A stretch of DNA of 64,000 bases from Stercorarius parasiticus. Lineage: Eukaryota; Chordata; Aves; Charadriiformes; Stercorariidae. The DNA is taken from the NCBI GenBank assembly GCA_013396915.1, contig VWZL01000021.1, positions 342,742-406,741 on the forward strand. The letters are read 5' to 3'. The notes under the pieces were generated by a model that did no database searches, was not told where the DNA came from, and saw only the letters and a list, made by a program, of their open reading frames with translations. Of this stretch, positions 25,903 through 39,070 are shown piece after piece (the stretch's first letter is position 1; the number at the start of each line of letters is the position of its first letter). The position numbers and the translations under genes were made by a program.

Positions 25903-28900
25903 GAAGGAGATGCCCTGAGGATGCAGAACCAGAGCTGTCTGTAAAGCTGCCTTTTACATGATGCCACCTAACGCTGCACATTAAAGTGCTGGGAAAAACA
26001 CTTTGGTCAGGAGTAAGGAAGATGTTTTTAAAGTATAGTTTACTTACCTTAATAGAAGCAAAAGATAGGAGTATTTCATATGCTTAAAAGTTGTTTCTTC
26101 ATTTGTCATCAATTATTGTTTTGTCAATTAAAAATATAATTGATGAGAAAATGAACAATTACTGCACAGATTTATGTTCCTCCTCTCCTGCCTTTTCTGA
26201 CTATGGTATTTTATTTCACTGAGAGGCCTCTTAAATAAGACGTATTAAACAATTGGATCAAATTAATTGCTTATCGAAAAATAACACTCCTATGCATTTG
26301 GCTGAAAAAGTACCCGAAAGGTTTAAATGTTAAAGAAAGTGAGACAAATCAAGATTGGGTAACTTCGGGGAGTTGTGCTTAAGTCAAACTGAGCTTGTCA
26401 CACAGATGGAGGGGAAATGTGAAGCCGTGTGACGTACAAAAGGTCTAATGCTGCCTCCTGGCAATGAATTGACTTCCTGATTAGTAAACATTTTTTTTTT
26501 TTCTTCCAATTCAGCAAAGAAACAAGCTGTGGTACTTTGCTACTATGTTCACACCATTTAATAGATGTCTCCCTGCTGCCGTTTCTGGTGTTTGAATTGC
26601 CCAACAGATGAGGAGGAGCCCAGTCTGTCTCTAGATAGTCAGCAGGCTGGGCCATGAAACATTTTGCGTCAAACCTATACAGTAAACACGCCTCTTCTCA
26701 GTCCTATTTGGAAAATCACTATGTCTGTTGGGGTTTCAGAGGCTCTGAGGGAGATGATTTTCCATGCACAATTAATAGCCTGCAAAAGACGTATTTCACC
26801 TAGAATCCAAACATTAACGAAAACAAGATAGACAAAATGTCTAAGATCCATGTTCTGGCATTTATCACGCAGTTAGTTAGACATACTGAAATCCAGACAG
26901 AGTTTTAATTTTTCAAGCATTCTGGTATGTCACAATCTGGACAGCGTTTCGCTATTCGCCATGCCCGGGAAATGCAGGTCTATATTTGCAAGGACCATGG
27001 CATAAAGCCTCTACCGCTCCTGCCAGCGGTTTCATGGAAAGGCTCCAACTCAGGAGCAAATTCCTCAGCCCCATGAAACGGCCCTCAGCTCTCTGTTGTG
27101 ATCCCAATTTGTAAGCGGGTGTACACCTGAACATCCATCAGCCGAAGTGCAGGAGTGCTGGTAGCCTCTCTGATCTCCTCTGTGGGTGGGTGCATGTAGG
27201 TGTGATAGAGCTCTTTCAGAACAGCTCCACGTATTCGTGCTGCTGATGCAGACAAATTTCCCTTTCTCCTTCATTACAAATGCTCTCGATCTCTTCAGGT
27301 AAATTGCTCATTTCTGTATCAGAGGCCTTCGCTCATCCGCTTTCTTCTGAAAAACCTCCGCCCTTTGTTTTTATACCTCTATTACTTGTTGGACAGTTTT
27401 GCTCTCCATTATTTCCCCTCTGTTTGCATGTAATTTTTCTCTTTGGAAGCACTTTCCTGTTTCTGAAACCAGTGCTGGCCCCTTACCAAAAATAGCAGAT
27501 GTCAGGGTTCTCGTGATTAGGTTACCCGTTAAAATAGAAGAACAGTGATATTGAGTCTGGTGATATGATAAGGTCTCTTGCTGTAAATAGGATGAAAACA
27601 TTAAGGAAATGTTACCTATAAATTAAAATGTAAGCCAAGACTGAAAAGAAATTTGTAGCTGGAATTGTTGCCGCAGAGTTATGAAACGGTGATACAGAAT
27701 CATGACACAGATACCTCCAAAACAGCACCACTTAGGAAATTCAAAGGAACGTAAGTAATTATAGGGATATCCCAAGACCAGTAGGAAGAAATAAAGACAG
27801 AGAAAATTAAAGTTGCCAAGGAAAACTTCCTGACATTGAGATGCACTAAGCTTTCAGCCCATCTCTCAGGGGAACAGAAAGGTCCATCACTTGCAATGTT
27901 TGACACTGGACTGGAGGAATCACTAGAAAAATATACTACAGGGAACAACCTGTTATTGGCAGAAAGATGGACTGAATGCTGTAAAAGGGATTTTCTATCT
28001 GTAATGTTTACTTTTTATGATAGTCATTTATGTTTTTCCTTCATTACAGGTAGAGAAAAATCTATAAAAGTTATTGGCTCTGGCACAGCATATTTAATTT
28101 CTATAGAGCAATGTTTTTGGCACGCTCTAGCAAGCTTTAACTCTACTTCTTGCTTTTCCTCATGAATTTTTCCACATTTTGAGGTTCTTTTTAGTGAAAA
28201 AGGTAAAATCTTTACAGAACTGAATGAATGTTCCCTTCTCTTCTCTGGAGCCTTCTTAGCACGTATGCAAAACACCATGGAAAACCCCATCTAAACACCC
28301 CAGATCTGGATTTAGTTTAGGGGAGGGAGAAAATTATGTCAGAGGTTTAAAGGGAGAACTAAAGCTGTGGAAGCAAAAAGGAATCATTCTGGACATGAGA
28401 AAGGGAAGGAGGACGACATTTAGATTTGGGAAAGTGGGAATTGCACACCTCCACAACGGGAGATGGTTTGCAGCTCTCTGGAGATTACCTAGAGCCAACT
28501 TTTAAAGGATGCAATTTCCCATATCCCTAAGTGATGAGCTGCATTGGGGATGTAAACAATAACATTATGAGTAGAGGAAAGAGCAAAAAGAGAAAAAGCA
28601 AGGGTAAAACTATACCTGGTGATGGCTCCTCAATGCCCTAGCATAGCGTGGCTGCTGGGGGGTTAGAAGAATGGGTGTTATCAAAGAAAGTGAACAAATA
28701 AAAATCCTTCCATTTTTGTATGTAAACCCCAGGTCCATTCATTACACCCAAACTCTTTTCCTCAGAGCAGCAAAGTCAAAATATCGACTGCACATTCTAA
28801 ATAATATAACAATCCTGAATATGCTAAAGATTACCTCTCCCCATCACCCCCTGCCCCTTACTCTCCTCATTGCAGACACCAGGAGCAGGGGCTGGGTGTA

Positions 28901-29161
28901 GCGCAGACGTGCTACCAGAGGGATGTGGGGAGGACAGAGATGGTGATGCGTTACCCCGCCCGAGGGACACTGCGACAACCCAGCCAAGAGGCATCTATTT
29001 TACTGTGGAGAGAAGCGGGACGAGGAATGGTTTCCAAAGACACAGGCCTCTTGTTTTTGCCAAGCAGCTTGAGTCTCCCTTCCTGGCTGCTGAGCAAAGG
29101 GTATGATTAATGAAAAGATGTCAGAATGATAATCCTTACTATCAGGAAATAGTGGACAGGA
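25903..29161. other. Gene-free stretch with inverted repeat at 26.1 kb
   Basis: No recognised gene. The AT-rich block 26095-26280 with TCAATTA-type motifs is the only part that looks structured. Confidence 0.55.
26106..26146. repeat. 11-bp perfect inverted repeat with 19-base loop
   Basis: TCATCAATTAT at 26106-26116 is repeated in inverted form as ATAATTGATGA at 26136-26146. The arms contain homeodomain-type ATCAATTA cores. The region is AT-rich, so chance is a real alternative. Confidence 0.7.
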
Positions 29162-29290
29162 TTTTTTTTTTTTTTTTCTTGGCAAACTGGGGGGTGGCAG
29201 GAAGGGTGAGGAGAGAATAAGAAAGTGAAAAGGAAACAAGGTAAAGGGAGTAGTTTTGAAAAGAGAAAACAGTAATAATATATATATATA
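29162..29290. repeat. Composite low-complexity tract: T16, purine-rich, (TA)n
   Basis: Sixteen T at 29162-29177 are followed by a strongly purine-rich stretch to about 29270 and a (TA)7-type run at 29276-29290. It directly precedes the CpG-rich patch region by about 400 bp. Confidence 0.8.
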
Positions 29291-29700
29291 AAATACAACC
29301 TCTTCTCTGCCCACCCTTTTTAATGTTTCTCTGGTGGAGTAATAAGATACCTTCAGCGTTATAAATAGCAGCACAGATGTTGACAGAAAAATGCTCCCTT
29401 AATTACCATACAAACTGCTTTACTTGAGTGAACCGTTTAAAGCGGCCTCCAAAGGAAGTTCACTCAAGCAATTCCACAGATTACAGCTAATGAACAATAT
29501 TTCCTCGCTCCTATTTAGTGCTCATTAAAATGTAAAAGCCTTTCATTTTCAACAGGCACACAATAAATAATTCCTCTCTCCCTCTCCCTGCTGCCTGGGA
29601 GCAGCCAGGATGGGAGCGGGGAGGGGAAGAGACCAGCAGAGGCAGGGGGGGATGCTGCAGGAGGCAAATAAGTGGGTTGGAGAATAGCGGCCAACTCATT

Positions 29701-29985
29701 AAAATCCCTGGAAGCGGTGGCGGTGGCCGTGAGAGGCGATGTCTGTGTTTGGAGCTGGGCAGGCGCGTTTGGTGTGGAGCAGACAGCCCGTACCAGCCCC
29801 GACCCAGCAGCCCGACGCTGCGCTCCTCCGAGGTGCCTCCAGAACAGGCACAAATGACACCGATGCTCTCACGAACGCAACGCGGATAACTGGGAGAGGA
29901 CAAAAGATGAAAATGCAGTGATGAAAACTGGCAGTCCAGCTCGGGCTCTGGTCTGTTTGGACCCCGCCTAAAATTTCTCGGCGCC
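29701..29985. promoter_or_regulatory. CpG-island-like patch, possible promoter
   Basis: My hand count finds about 21 CpG dinucleotides in 29714-29984. In 29701-29880 the G+C content is about 63% and the observed/expected CpG ratio is near 0.9. The surroundings are AT-rich and CpG-poor, so the contrast is sharp. Vertebrate promoters often carry such patches, but this one is short. No gene start is recognised beside it. It lies inside a 228-codon minus-strand open frame whose length may simply reflect the GC content. Confidence 0.45.
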
Positions 29986-30810
29986 TTCAACTTTGCAATG
30001 ACCCATTGCACAGAGTCCCTTTTGTGCTTGTTTGTAATCCTACAAAGTTGAACAGGGTATTCGCAGTGTCGGAGGTTTGCTTCATTCTTTAGCTCCTGAA
30101 ATGAAGCATCGTACAGAGCCAGCCCCAGTACCTTGCTGAACAAACAAGGTACTGGGAGGCTGAAGATTAGAGGGGTCTGTGTATACTCAGGTGCCACGAG
30201 ACAAAAGAGACCATGATTATCTATTCCCCCATCCCCAACCTCCTAGGATTTTAGCTTAATTTACAAAACAAAAATTAAATAAGTCTGTCAAATAGCAAAC
30301 CAGAACCTCAGCAAGAAAAAAAAATAAATATCAAATTCCACATATCTGAAACTGTTATTTAAATCGATTTCCAGTTAAGTGGACGAATGGGAAATGCAGA
30401 GGTACCTGCTGGATTCAAGTTAGTCACTGCACCTGTCTGCTCACAGATATGTGGCACATAGAAACAATCTGCATTGGTTTATGTAGGGATTGTTGGAGAA
30501 GCAAAAGGTCAGAAACAAAAAGTTAGCAAGCTACTGAGATAGTATGCAGGTACCTGTTTAAAAATGGCAGGAAAGAAAGCCTATATTTCACCCTCTCTTC
30601 AGACGAATGGGTAAACCAACACATCAATGAAACACAACACTGACGTTAAGCTGGGGTATAAGACAGAACATAGCTGAAGTGACACAGAAACAGACTTTAA
30701 CAGGCTGTAATTATAGATGGAAACACAACTCTTGCTTTCCTCATCTGCCAGAAAAACCGCAGTACCCTTCCCACTGCTTTGGTTCACTGCTGCGGTATTT
30801 TTTAATTTAC

Positions 30811-30840
30811 TTTTGGGTTTTTTTTGTTTTTTTTTTTTTT
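30811..30840 (+). repeat. T-rich tract
   Basis: Two T runs of 8 or more bases interrupted by G; low complexity. Confidence 0.85.
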
Positions 30841-32682
30841 CCACTCCACACTTCTAAGTGGCAGAGGGGCTTCACAATCCCTTCCTGCAGCCCCTCTTCT
30901 TCCTACCCCCACCGCTGGAACTCTGCCCCCATGAGCAAAGCCACCCCCTCCACAGCTCTGCACAGGAAAGTGAATTAGCAGCAGAGGTAGTTGTTCTATC
31001 AAAGGCGATGTATTCCTGGGGGTGTTGTGTATCTCAACCTCGGCAGGGACTGCACGAACGAAATCCCTGATATTAGCCTCCCTGAACAGAAGGAACAATC
31101 TGAGTAGGATAAAAACCATCAGAGCTTTCTCCTATCTTTAATTTCAAGGCTTAAAAAATTGACAAGTGTATTTCCTGCGGTGATGCTGGTATACCCTATA
31201 CCTGAGCCATAAATAAGACTGTAGGGGTATTCAACCATCAGAAAAGAAAAAAGAAAGTGGAGAACTAAGATCTTATATTGACCTAAGCCTCAGACTTAGA
31301 TAAACTTGTCAGGAATATCACTTTGTGGTGACTTTAGCTTTGTTAAACTTGTGCATGGGGAAGAGGTATTCTCACAGCTCGCAGGGGCCGCTGTGACCGG
31401 AGGAAACCCACTTGCTGCATTGCCACAACGCCACCCCCTTGCAGTAAAATAAAACCTTGTCTCGTGGATGCAATGAAATTTCTGTGTCAGGATAACAACT
31501 ACAATAATGTACTTTCTTTGAGAAAAATACTTGCAATTAATAATTGCAAAAGAAGTGCAGAGGAACTATAAGCCAGATCCCAGTCCTTCCCACCTTTCAG
31601 AAGAGGTGATCCCCCGCTCTTACTGTGGTCCCACCGACCCAAACATGTTAGGGTTTATGCAGTCGTGAACGGAGCGACTTAATATCTCACTCTCACGTGC
31701 TTCCTGCAAGCAGGCAGCTCTAGTAAAGAAGTAAGTTCACTAGCAGTGCGATATTATTGATGCTTTCAACACTCTGTACTTGGCTGTTAACTAAGGTCAT
31801 TGGAAAACGGTCTTCAACACCCATCTCATTTGCTTTTTTATGCTTGCCAATTTAGTGTTGTATTCACAGTGATTAATTAGTTTGTGGTGAAGGTTTATTA
31901 GGTAATCTTTCTGTCAATCAAAAATCACTGAGGTTTCAGAGCAAAGAACACCCAGAGACTTTATAAAGATAAGGAACCGATATTGTTACCTTTGTGTACA
32001 AAAAGTCGGAGCTTAACCTCCCCATGTGACCATGTACGAAAAACTTTAAAGCATGTTTTTTATTCACGTTCAACCACAAAAGCAGTTTGATTCCCTCAGA
32101 TTTTATTTATATTTTGAACAAGAATCTAGAAATCCCTTTACCCTCTATGTCTACAGCCCACGTTTACTGCCTGATGAACTTGTAGGGCTATTTTAAAAGA
32201 CCAAGCACTAGACTTCAACAAAGAAAAAACTGCTGTAGCTCGTCATTTGGGAAATTTGCTGTGTAGTTCACTCATCTCAATATGACCCAAAGTGAGACAA
32301 TAATATTTCATGAATTTAAAAGCCTGGAAATTCTTTCAAGTGTTGATATTTGTGAACACAATTTTTATAAAAAACCAACCTCATAAACAATTATAAAAAG
32401 AGATTTCTGTTTTTATCCCTTTTTATCTGTGGAAAGATAGCTAAGATTAAGATAACAGAGATTCCTTTTAGGGTGAGATGAAAGATTACATCAAATTAAC
32501 TGTTTCTAAAAATGAAGAATCAGCAGCATATTGCGTAAGAAACACAGACAATCATCAGCCTGCCTCCTTTATGTGTGTTTTTACTGACCCTTTATGTTGT
32601 TCCCAGCATTGTGTGGAAATCTACTGCAATCTGTACTGCACTATTTTCAATTTATGAGCTTTCTTATTGATGGATATACCTC

Positions 32683-32716
32683 AAAAAAAAAAAACCCAAA
32701 AAACAAAACAAAAAAG
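32683..32716 (+). repeat. A-rich simple repeat
   Basis: Twelve A, then interrupted CAAAA-type units. Confidence 0.9.
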
Positions 32717-33965
32717 GCACAAAATTCCAAGATTCTTCTTTTGCCTTCTGATAGGTAATATAACTAATGTACATGAACTCAGTGTTTTCCAGATCTTGAA
32801 CCTTACTGTGGAAAATATAGTGAAAGTAGATGGCTCTCTTGACCAGAAAAGGTATTATACTGAAGAGGTTGCGAAGAGGGCTTGAAGGTATTAGCTGATT
32901 AAATTACACACTACGTAAATGTACGTCGCATTATGATTTTTACAGCATTAAGGTAACATGTAAAAAGATATAGATTAATACTAAGAATGTGACTAGCTTA
33001 CCACTTTTCAGAGCCATTACTGTTTTAAATTACACCAGTGCTGGTCTGAAAATGTAAAATCGTATATACCACTGTGAGAATAAGTAGTAAGGTAACTGGA
33101 CTCTTTCTTCCGTCACCTCCTTGAGAAAGCTCTGGGTTATTTCTATCACTCAGAGGTGATGAACAGGCAGCAGCAAAATCAGATGACAAATTCAGATGCA
33201 ATTATACAGATGTACTTCGTTTTTTCCCCCCCTAGCTAAATTCAGGAGTTCTTTTTGTGGGCTTTGGGATTATACATCTGAAGCTGGAACAGGAGGAGAT
33301 AAAGGCCACACGGGGCCGCAAATTGGATAACTTTGACATAAGGACAGATAATATAAAACTATAATCTGTTGAATATGTAATCAGAGTATTTAAAAGCAGC
33401 TTTTCCAAATTAAAAAAGAAATAGGCAAGTATATGTCTGTGATAAAATAATTACAGCACATATTCTACCCCCTCCCCACACCCACTCTTATATACAAACC
33501 CAATACAGATTGACTCCAACTGATTAAAATGAATATAGACAGGCAGGTTTTAGCTGAGAGTTCACCCACAGTCTGGGCTTGGCTATGCAAATGGAATAGT
33601 TCTGGAGTGTATTATTTTAGTGCTACAAATCTAGCGGCTGAATGAAAATATGTTCAAAGTTATTCTGGAAACCAGAATAATGTAATTTCAGTATATCTTT
33701 ATTAATCATTATTTTTTTATTTTATTATTTCCATTTTAGTTAGACTGCATTTTATTGAATTGGCTTTTGAAAAAGCTTTCTTGGCTTTATCAAAAGTGGT
33801 AAGGCTCCATTTAGAGGCTTCCTTTCATGCCTGAGACATGAAATCAGAGTAACCAACAATTTGCACACGTAATTCCAGCATACCAAATGAGGAAACAAAG
33901 AGAGAGGCAAAAATTGAATCTGCTGCCTTCCTGGTCTTATTGCGGGAGACCACTGGGGAAAAAAG

Positions 33966-33994
<29 letters not shown>
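33966..33994 (+). repeat. Poly(A) run of 29
   Basis: This is the longest uninterrupted homopolymer in the window. I see no CR1 or SINE sequence directly upstream that would explain it as a retroposon tail. Confidence 0.95.
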
Positions 33995-33997
<3 letters not shown>

Positions 33998-36500
33998 CAG
34001 CAAATTAGCTGTTTTCTTGAGATTCCCCCAGAAAGCTGTATCACCAGCATTTCGTCTATGGGTATGCAGGAGACGCCGGTACGCCTCGCATGCCTGTGGT
34101 AGATGGATGATACTGATGGCAATCTAACTGGAACATCCTGCCTGAATATGAACAACAGATTTGTCAGTGTGTGACAGGCTGACAGCCCAGCTCCCAGCTG
34201 CTTGTCCACTGTTGTTAAATCAGTACCTTGTCTAAGTGTTCAGCAAAGAGGCAATCTGCTTCCTCCATTCGTACAGGCAGGTTGCCAGTTAAAAAACAAG
34301 TATTGGCTTTAGGCTGCAGTGCCATAATGCATTGAAAAGATGCAATCTAAACCTTTGTATACTCCTTAGGCAACAAAGAGCAGGACTTGGAAGTACAGGC
34401 TCAGACTCGAGACTATCCTTTTCAAAACAACAAGGATAACTCCACAGGGGAGGCATGAAAGAAATGCATGAGGATTTGAAAGATGTGGATGACTTAATAG
34501 AACTTGTTTAAGGAGGAAAATGTGGTTTATTTTGGTATCAGGGAAGCCAGCTTGTGCTACTATACTCAAGAATGCGCCAAAATTGCCTTTATAACCCTAT
34601 CTTTAAGCAGTTCATAATTCACCAACAGTAACAATTAGCTCCAGGCTGAAATTTCATATGCAAAGATACAATCCAGAAGCACTTTAGGGGAGGGGAAAAA
34701 AAAAAGAGAAAAACAGTAAATAAAAAGACCAGGCTAATGTACACAGCAAGACTAAGTTACAGAACACAAAGAAACAGCTGGTTTTGGGAGCTTTTTTTTT
34801 TCTGTGACAAAAAGTCTCCAGCTGGTTTCAGTTCTTTCATTTAGTTGCTACTGGTTGACCACATGAAAGAGATGTTTAAAAGCTGTGACCATAATGAAAC
34901 AAACTAAGGAAATCACAAAACCTAGCATTAATTGTAATGTTTTCAGCTTTTGGGTGTGGTGTGCTCGGGAGGCAGCCTCTGAGGTGATGCTCAGTTACCC
35001 CAGAACTGAGAAGCATTTACACCACCAACTGCAACATCTCTTCTGAAGCAGCTTTGGCCTGTGAAGTTATTCACGAGGTATATTTAAGAGCCCCTAAATT
35101 CAGATCTATGCTTCAGACATCCGCAGGCTGAGAAAGACTCTATTGGATCAATAATCACCATGGTCTCATTCATGTCCCCCGTGTAAGTGAGGCTTCTCTG
35201 TGGTGCCACCGGGCACTCCTGTCCTAGCTCAATGTGCCTTCAAGGAGGTCTTACCAAGACTCAGGTTTTGCTCCTGTTCTTGGCTGGGAGCCTTGCGCAG
35301 CCCTTCCAACCACTGCTCCTCCCTCAGGCAGAAATTTCATCGGCCGTTTCCTGCTCCATGGGTAACCAGCTGCACCTTCCCACCGTCGTTTAGATGCTGC
35401 TTCCTTTGGGCCCATAAATCATACTCGAGTCCCATGTATGCAGCCACATAAACATATTAGGTTCTTTATGCGCCTGTATCTTCTTAAGCATCTTTTCCAG
35501 CCAGTCCTAGGTCAGGTAAGTATTCTTGTTCAGAACAATATTTATAAGCATACATTTCATCTGAAGTCAGTGAGATTTAAACATGCGCTTTTTACCGCCT
35601 TTCCCAATGACAGCCTATCTCCATTTAAAAATTTGTCTGAAAACAAGAAGAATTGTATGCATGTACACATTTACATACATTCTTGAAAATTACCCATTCC
35701 AAAGTAATCATACAGACTTCTAAAATACATTAGTTATCAATTTATCTCCTTTGAAACCCACAATATGGCCTTTAGAAAATAAGGCAAACCGGAGGATGAA
35801 GAGACATGTAAAAAAAAAGCCACTGCAACAGAATAATTTTCTTGCAGAATAATATTTTGCAACCTGTGTGGCCTACGTGGAATACATAACGGTTCAGAAA
35901 AAAAGACACAGTTGGCAGGTTTAAGTCTGAATTCTCCTCCTAGTAAGAAAACCATGTCTAATGAACGCTGAAAGAAACTTTAGGTCACATCACACCATCA
36001 AGCATGCCGATAGCTAATAAAACAACTACTTCTTATGAATAAAGGGAGAAAGAATTAAGCTAATATTCTATTATCGTGCCCTTCTCCAATTCCCTCATAA
36101 TTACCAAGTATCCAATCAATTTGTATTATGATGTTTCTCCTTTCTCTAGCAAATGTGTAAGATTAAGCTTAAAGGTAAGGCACTCAAACTACAAGGTTTA
36201 AAGTGAGAACACAATCAATTTCTGGTTTCTAAGTGTAGTGTTGCTGGAGTCATTTTTACTGTTTGCCACAATCTAGAAGGGAAAGGGGGCAAAATATTTA
36301 TGGAAGAAATGCCTGCTCTGCATCTCGTGTCACTGTTGTTAGGATGTGTCATGAAATTAAAATATAATTCTGTGTGATTCGTAATAATATATTCAGAAAC
36401 ACAATGCTGCATCCTATGCCAGAAACTATTTTCTGCCTCAGTGTTTTACTATGGCTGTAACTTTTTAAAGGAGCCAAGTATTTTAAACCAAAGCTGCTTT

Positions 36501-36528
36501 CCCCGCGCCCCTCCCCGCGCCCCCCCGC
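36501..36528 (-). other. G-quadruplex motif on the minus strand
   Basis: The plus strand has four C runs (4, 4, 4 and 7 bases) separated by loops of 3, 1 and 3 bases. The minus strand therefore satisfies the standard four-G-run pattern with short loops, which predicts a stable quadruplex. It sits in otherwise AT-rich intergenic sequence. Confidence 0.75.
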
Positions 36529-38979
36529 CATAGAAAAGTAGGACATCAATGTACTCACTTGTTACCCAGTAGTATTTTGCCATTTGCGGAAAAAAGGTTG
36601 CATTACAAAAACAGAATCACCAAAGCACTGCTAAAAAGTTCAGTCTCTTCATACACTTCATGTTAGGACATTTATCAAATAATACACTTGTTTGTTTTAC
36701 CAGCCTTCTTGATGATTATCTCTAATTAAATCTGTAATTTAATTCCCTTTTTTCTCATTTTGTCCATCTTTGTAACCTGGCTAGTGGCAGTGAACACGGC
36801 ACCTTTATTTACAACTACTTCCACGTTTGTTTGTTTCTCAAGGCTAATGAAATGAAGTGCCTTCAGCAGCTCCACTTGCACAAGAATTTGTAAAGCAGCA
36901 GTGTGAAAATGGTAATTAATATCATCATTAATATGGAGGCGTTATCTTACTTTTTATCGTGATACTGATGCTAATGCAAAAGTTACTCAGATGTTACTTG
37001 CTTGGCCAGAAAATAATAATGGCAAAAAAACTTTGGAGTGAATATGAATCTGATACAACGTTTACACAAATGAGTGGAAAATTTCCCTTGAATCCAATGG
37101 ACCTTGGCTGTATTTTTAGGTAGCACACAGTTAAGAATACAAAAAATACCTGCATTGTTTTGTGTAATTTTTTTTCCAATTTCTGATCACACACTAAAGT
37201 ATTAATTTCAACATCCTGAGACCTGGGGACAGGGAGAGGAAGTCAATGGTCAGATCCAATCCATGTCTCCAGTAAACCTGCGGCTCTGACTCTGGAGTTT
37301 CCTCTCTCTTCATTACATATATAACCAAGAATAGCAATGCACACCTAGAGACAATGTTCTCCCTTTCCCTCTTTTTTTAAATACAGGGGGAAGAGGGCTC
37401 TGTATGTGGATAACTATTTTTGCCTTCATATTCCCCGCTTCAAGATGATTTTCAGTCAGTATGATATTATGAATCCTATTTAACTATGCTTAAGATCTCT
37501 CATTTAGAGTTAAGTGGAAGAAGAAAAGGCAAAATTGTCTTTGCAGATGTTAAGAAGAAATTCATTGCAAGCAATCATCACCTAATATCCAGTGCCGACT
37601 TTTTCAACAAGTGCTTTCTCTAAATAATAAATCAAATGAGTTGGCACTAACAATAATACCTTTGAATACGAATGAGGAAAACAAGAATATTAAAACAATA
37701 GAAACATTAACATACAAACCCCTGCTATTTACGGGCGGGAATGGCAGAGCACAGTGTGAAAAAGAGCTGTTGCTTCCATTCAGTTTTGTTGTGAACTGTC
37801 ACCGGGAGTGATGGCTGCTGTGAGGGAAAGAGAACCGGGTCCTTCCAGCCACTGGGTACCCAGTCCCCTGAACCTCAGCCTGCAGCATTTATTCTTTAAA
37901 GAGTCGATGATGCTGCTGAGCAACACAGCAGACCGGGCTGTTTGTCCCACCCTGCCCCCACCAGCGAGTGCTCACTCTCGTGGCTGGGTGGGCTGGCAGG
38001 ACACCTCCACCAGGAGCACCCTCCTTTCCCTTTGCCCCAGGAGTCTCACCCTGAGCCCTGCCGGTGCTTCCAAGGAGGATGTCCCATCCCTCTGGCTGCA
38101 CAGGCCGTGGAGATAAATCTGCAACCTGCAACAGACCTGTGAGCACGCCATGGGCCCCAGGAGCGTTGCGTGTTACTTTGTCACTAACGCACGCCGATGT
38201 GATCCCCTGGCAAGCATTGGGACCTCTGAAGGTTTATTTTATCTTTGCCTTCTGTCGCTGAAGGGTGTTAGATCTCATACTAAGTAGCAGGTTACCCTCT
38301 TAAGCAAAAGTCCCAGATAACAAAGAGTCGGATGCAGGTTTAGCAAACTAATTCACATTATGGATGTGAAGTCCACATCTGGGGAGAAAAAAATAGCTGT
38401 ATCCTCTCTATTTAAAGCTGATGACGGTACTTTTCAGGTGTCTGCATTGTTGCTACAAGTTAAGCAGGACTTGGGAACCAGGTAGCACTTTGGTTTCTGT
38501 GTATTTTAACTATTTCTTTGGTCTGTTTTGAATTTAACATATACATTTTATATACTATATTCTGGATTAACCACTCGATTTATGAAAATGGCATTGCCTT
38601 AGTGTCTCTGCCATATTGACTAGCCGCATAAATATCAGAGGAAATGAAGAGCGAATTGGCAGGTTGAAGACACAAGTTCCAAACAAAATAAGCAGCAACT
38701 TCCAGATTAGCCATCAACCACTTAACGGGTTGAACTATTTGATATGATCAGTGTAGCCAATTGCTTTAGACCACTGTGCTCCTGTATGTCTTGACTTTCA
38801 CAAAGATACCTGTTACATCTTCTCCTATGCATCTGGATGCCAGCAAACATAAAGAAAAATATTATGGAGTAGTCGGGATTGACCTAAACTCATTGACTGC
38901 TTTTGTGTTTGGGCTGGATTGATGTTACACCTTGAAGCCGTCACGGAAACGGATACACAGAGGGATGCGCAGGCACCTA
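36529..38979. other. Gene-free stretch
   Basis: No recognised gene. The part at 37800-38150 is locally GC-richer and gives overlapping open frames on both strands, which is expected from the composition. Confidence 0.6.
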
Positions 38980-39070
38980 CCGCATACGAATAATCTGTGC
39001 TTTCTCTGAGAGAACAGCGTCACAGAGAGACTAAATGACTTCACTGAGGTCCCGGTGAAAGCCTGGTGTC
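38980..39070 (-). mobile_element. MIR-like SINE, old copy on the minus strand
   Basis: At about 39007-39050 the plus strand matches the reverse complement of the MIR core over 44 bases with about 12 mismatches by my own hand alignment: 'gtcacagagagactaaatga' then 'cttcactgaggtc' corresponds to the GAGGCACAGAGAGGTTAAGT and GACTTGCCCAAGGTC blocks. The flanks decay quickly and the edges are approximate. Confidence 0.6.

Larger units (their letters stand above)
29986..36500. other. Gene-free stretch with homopolymer tracts
   Basis: No recognised gene. It holds T-rich and A-rich tracts and the poly(A) run of 29. The part at 31850-31960, with GTGATTAATTAG and GTCAATCA motifs, is a possible conserved noncoding block, though I cannot show conservation. 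Confidence 0.55.

Noticed and set aside
33752..34209. Open frames with poly-Phe or poly-Lys runs
   Set aside because: They are translations of the 29-base homopolymer.
37808..38261. Four overlapping open frames suggesting a gene
   Set aside because: Local GC content lengthens frames on both strands at once; none has a domain.
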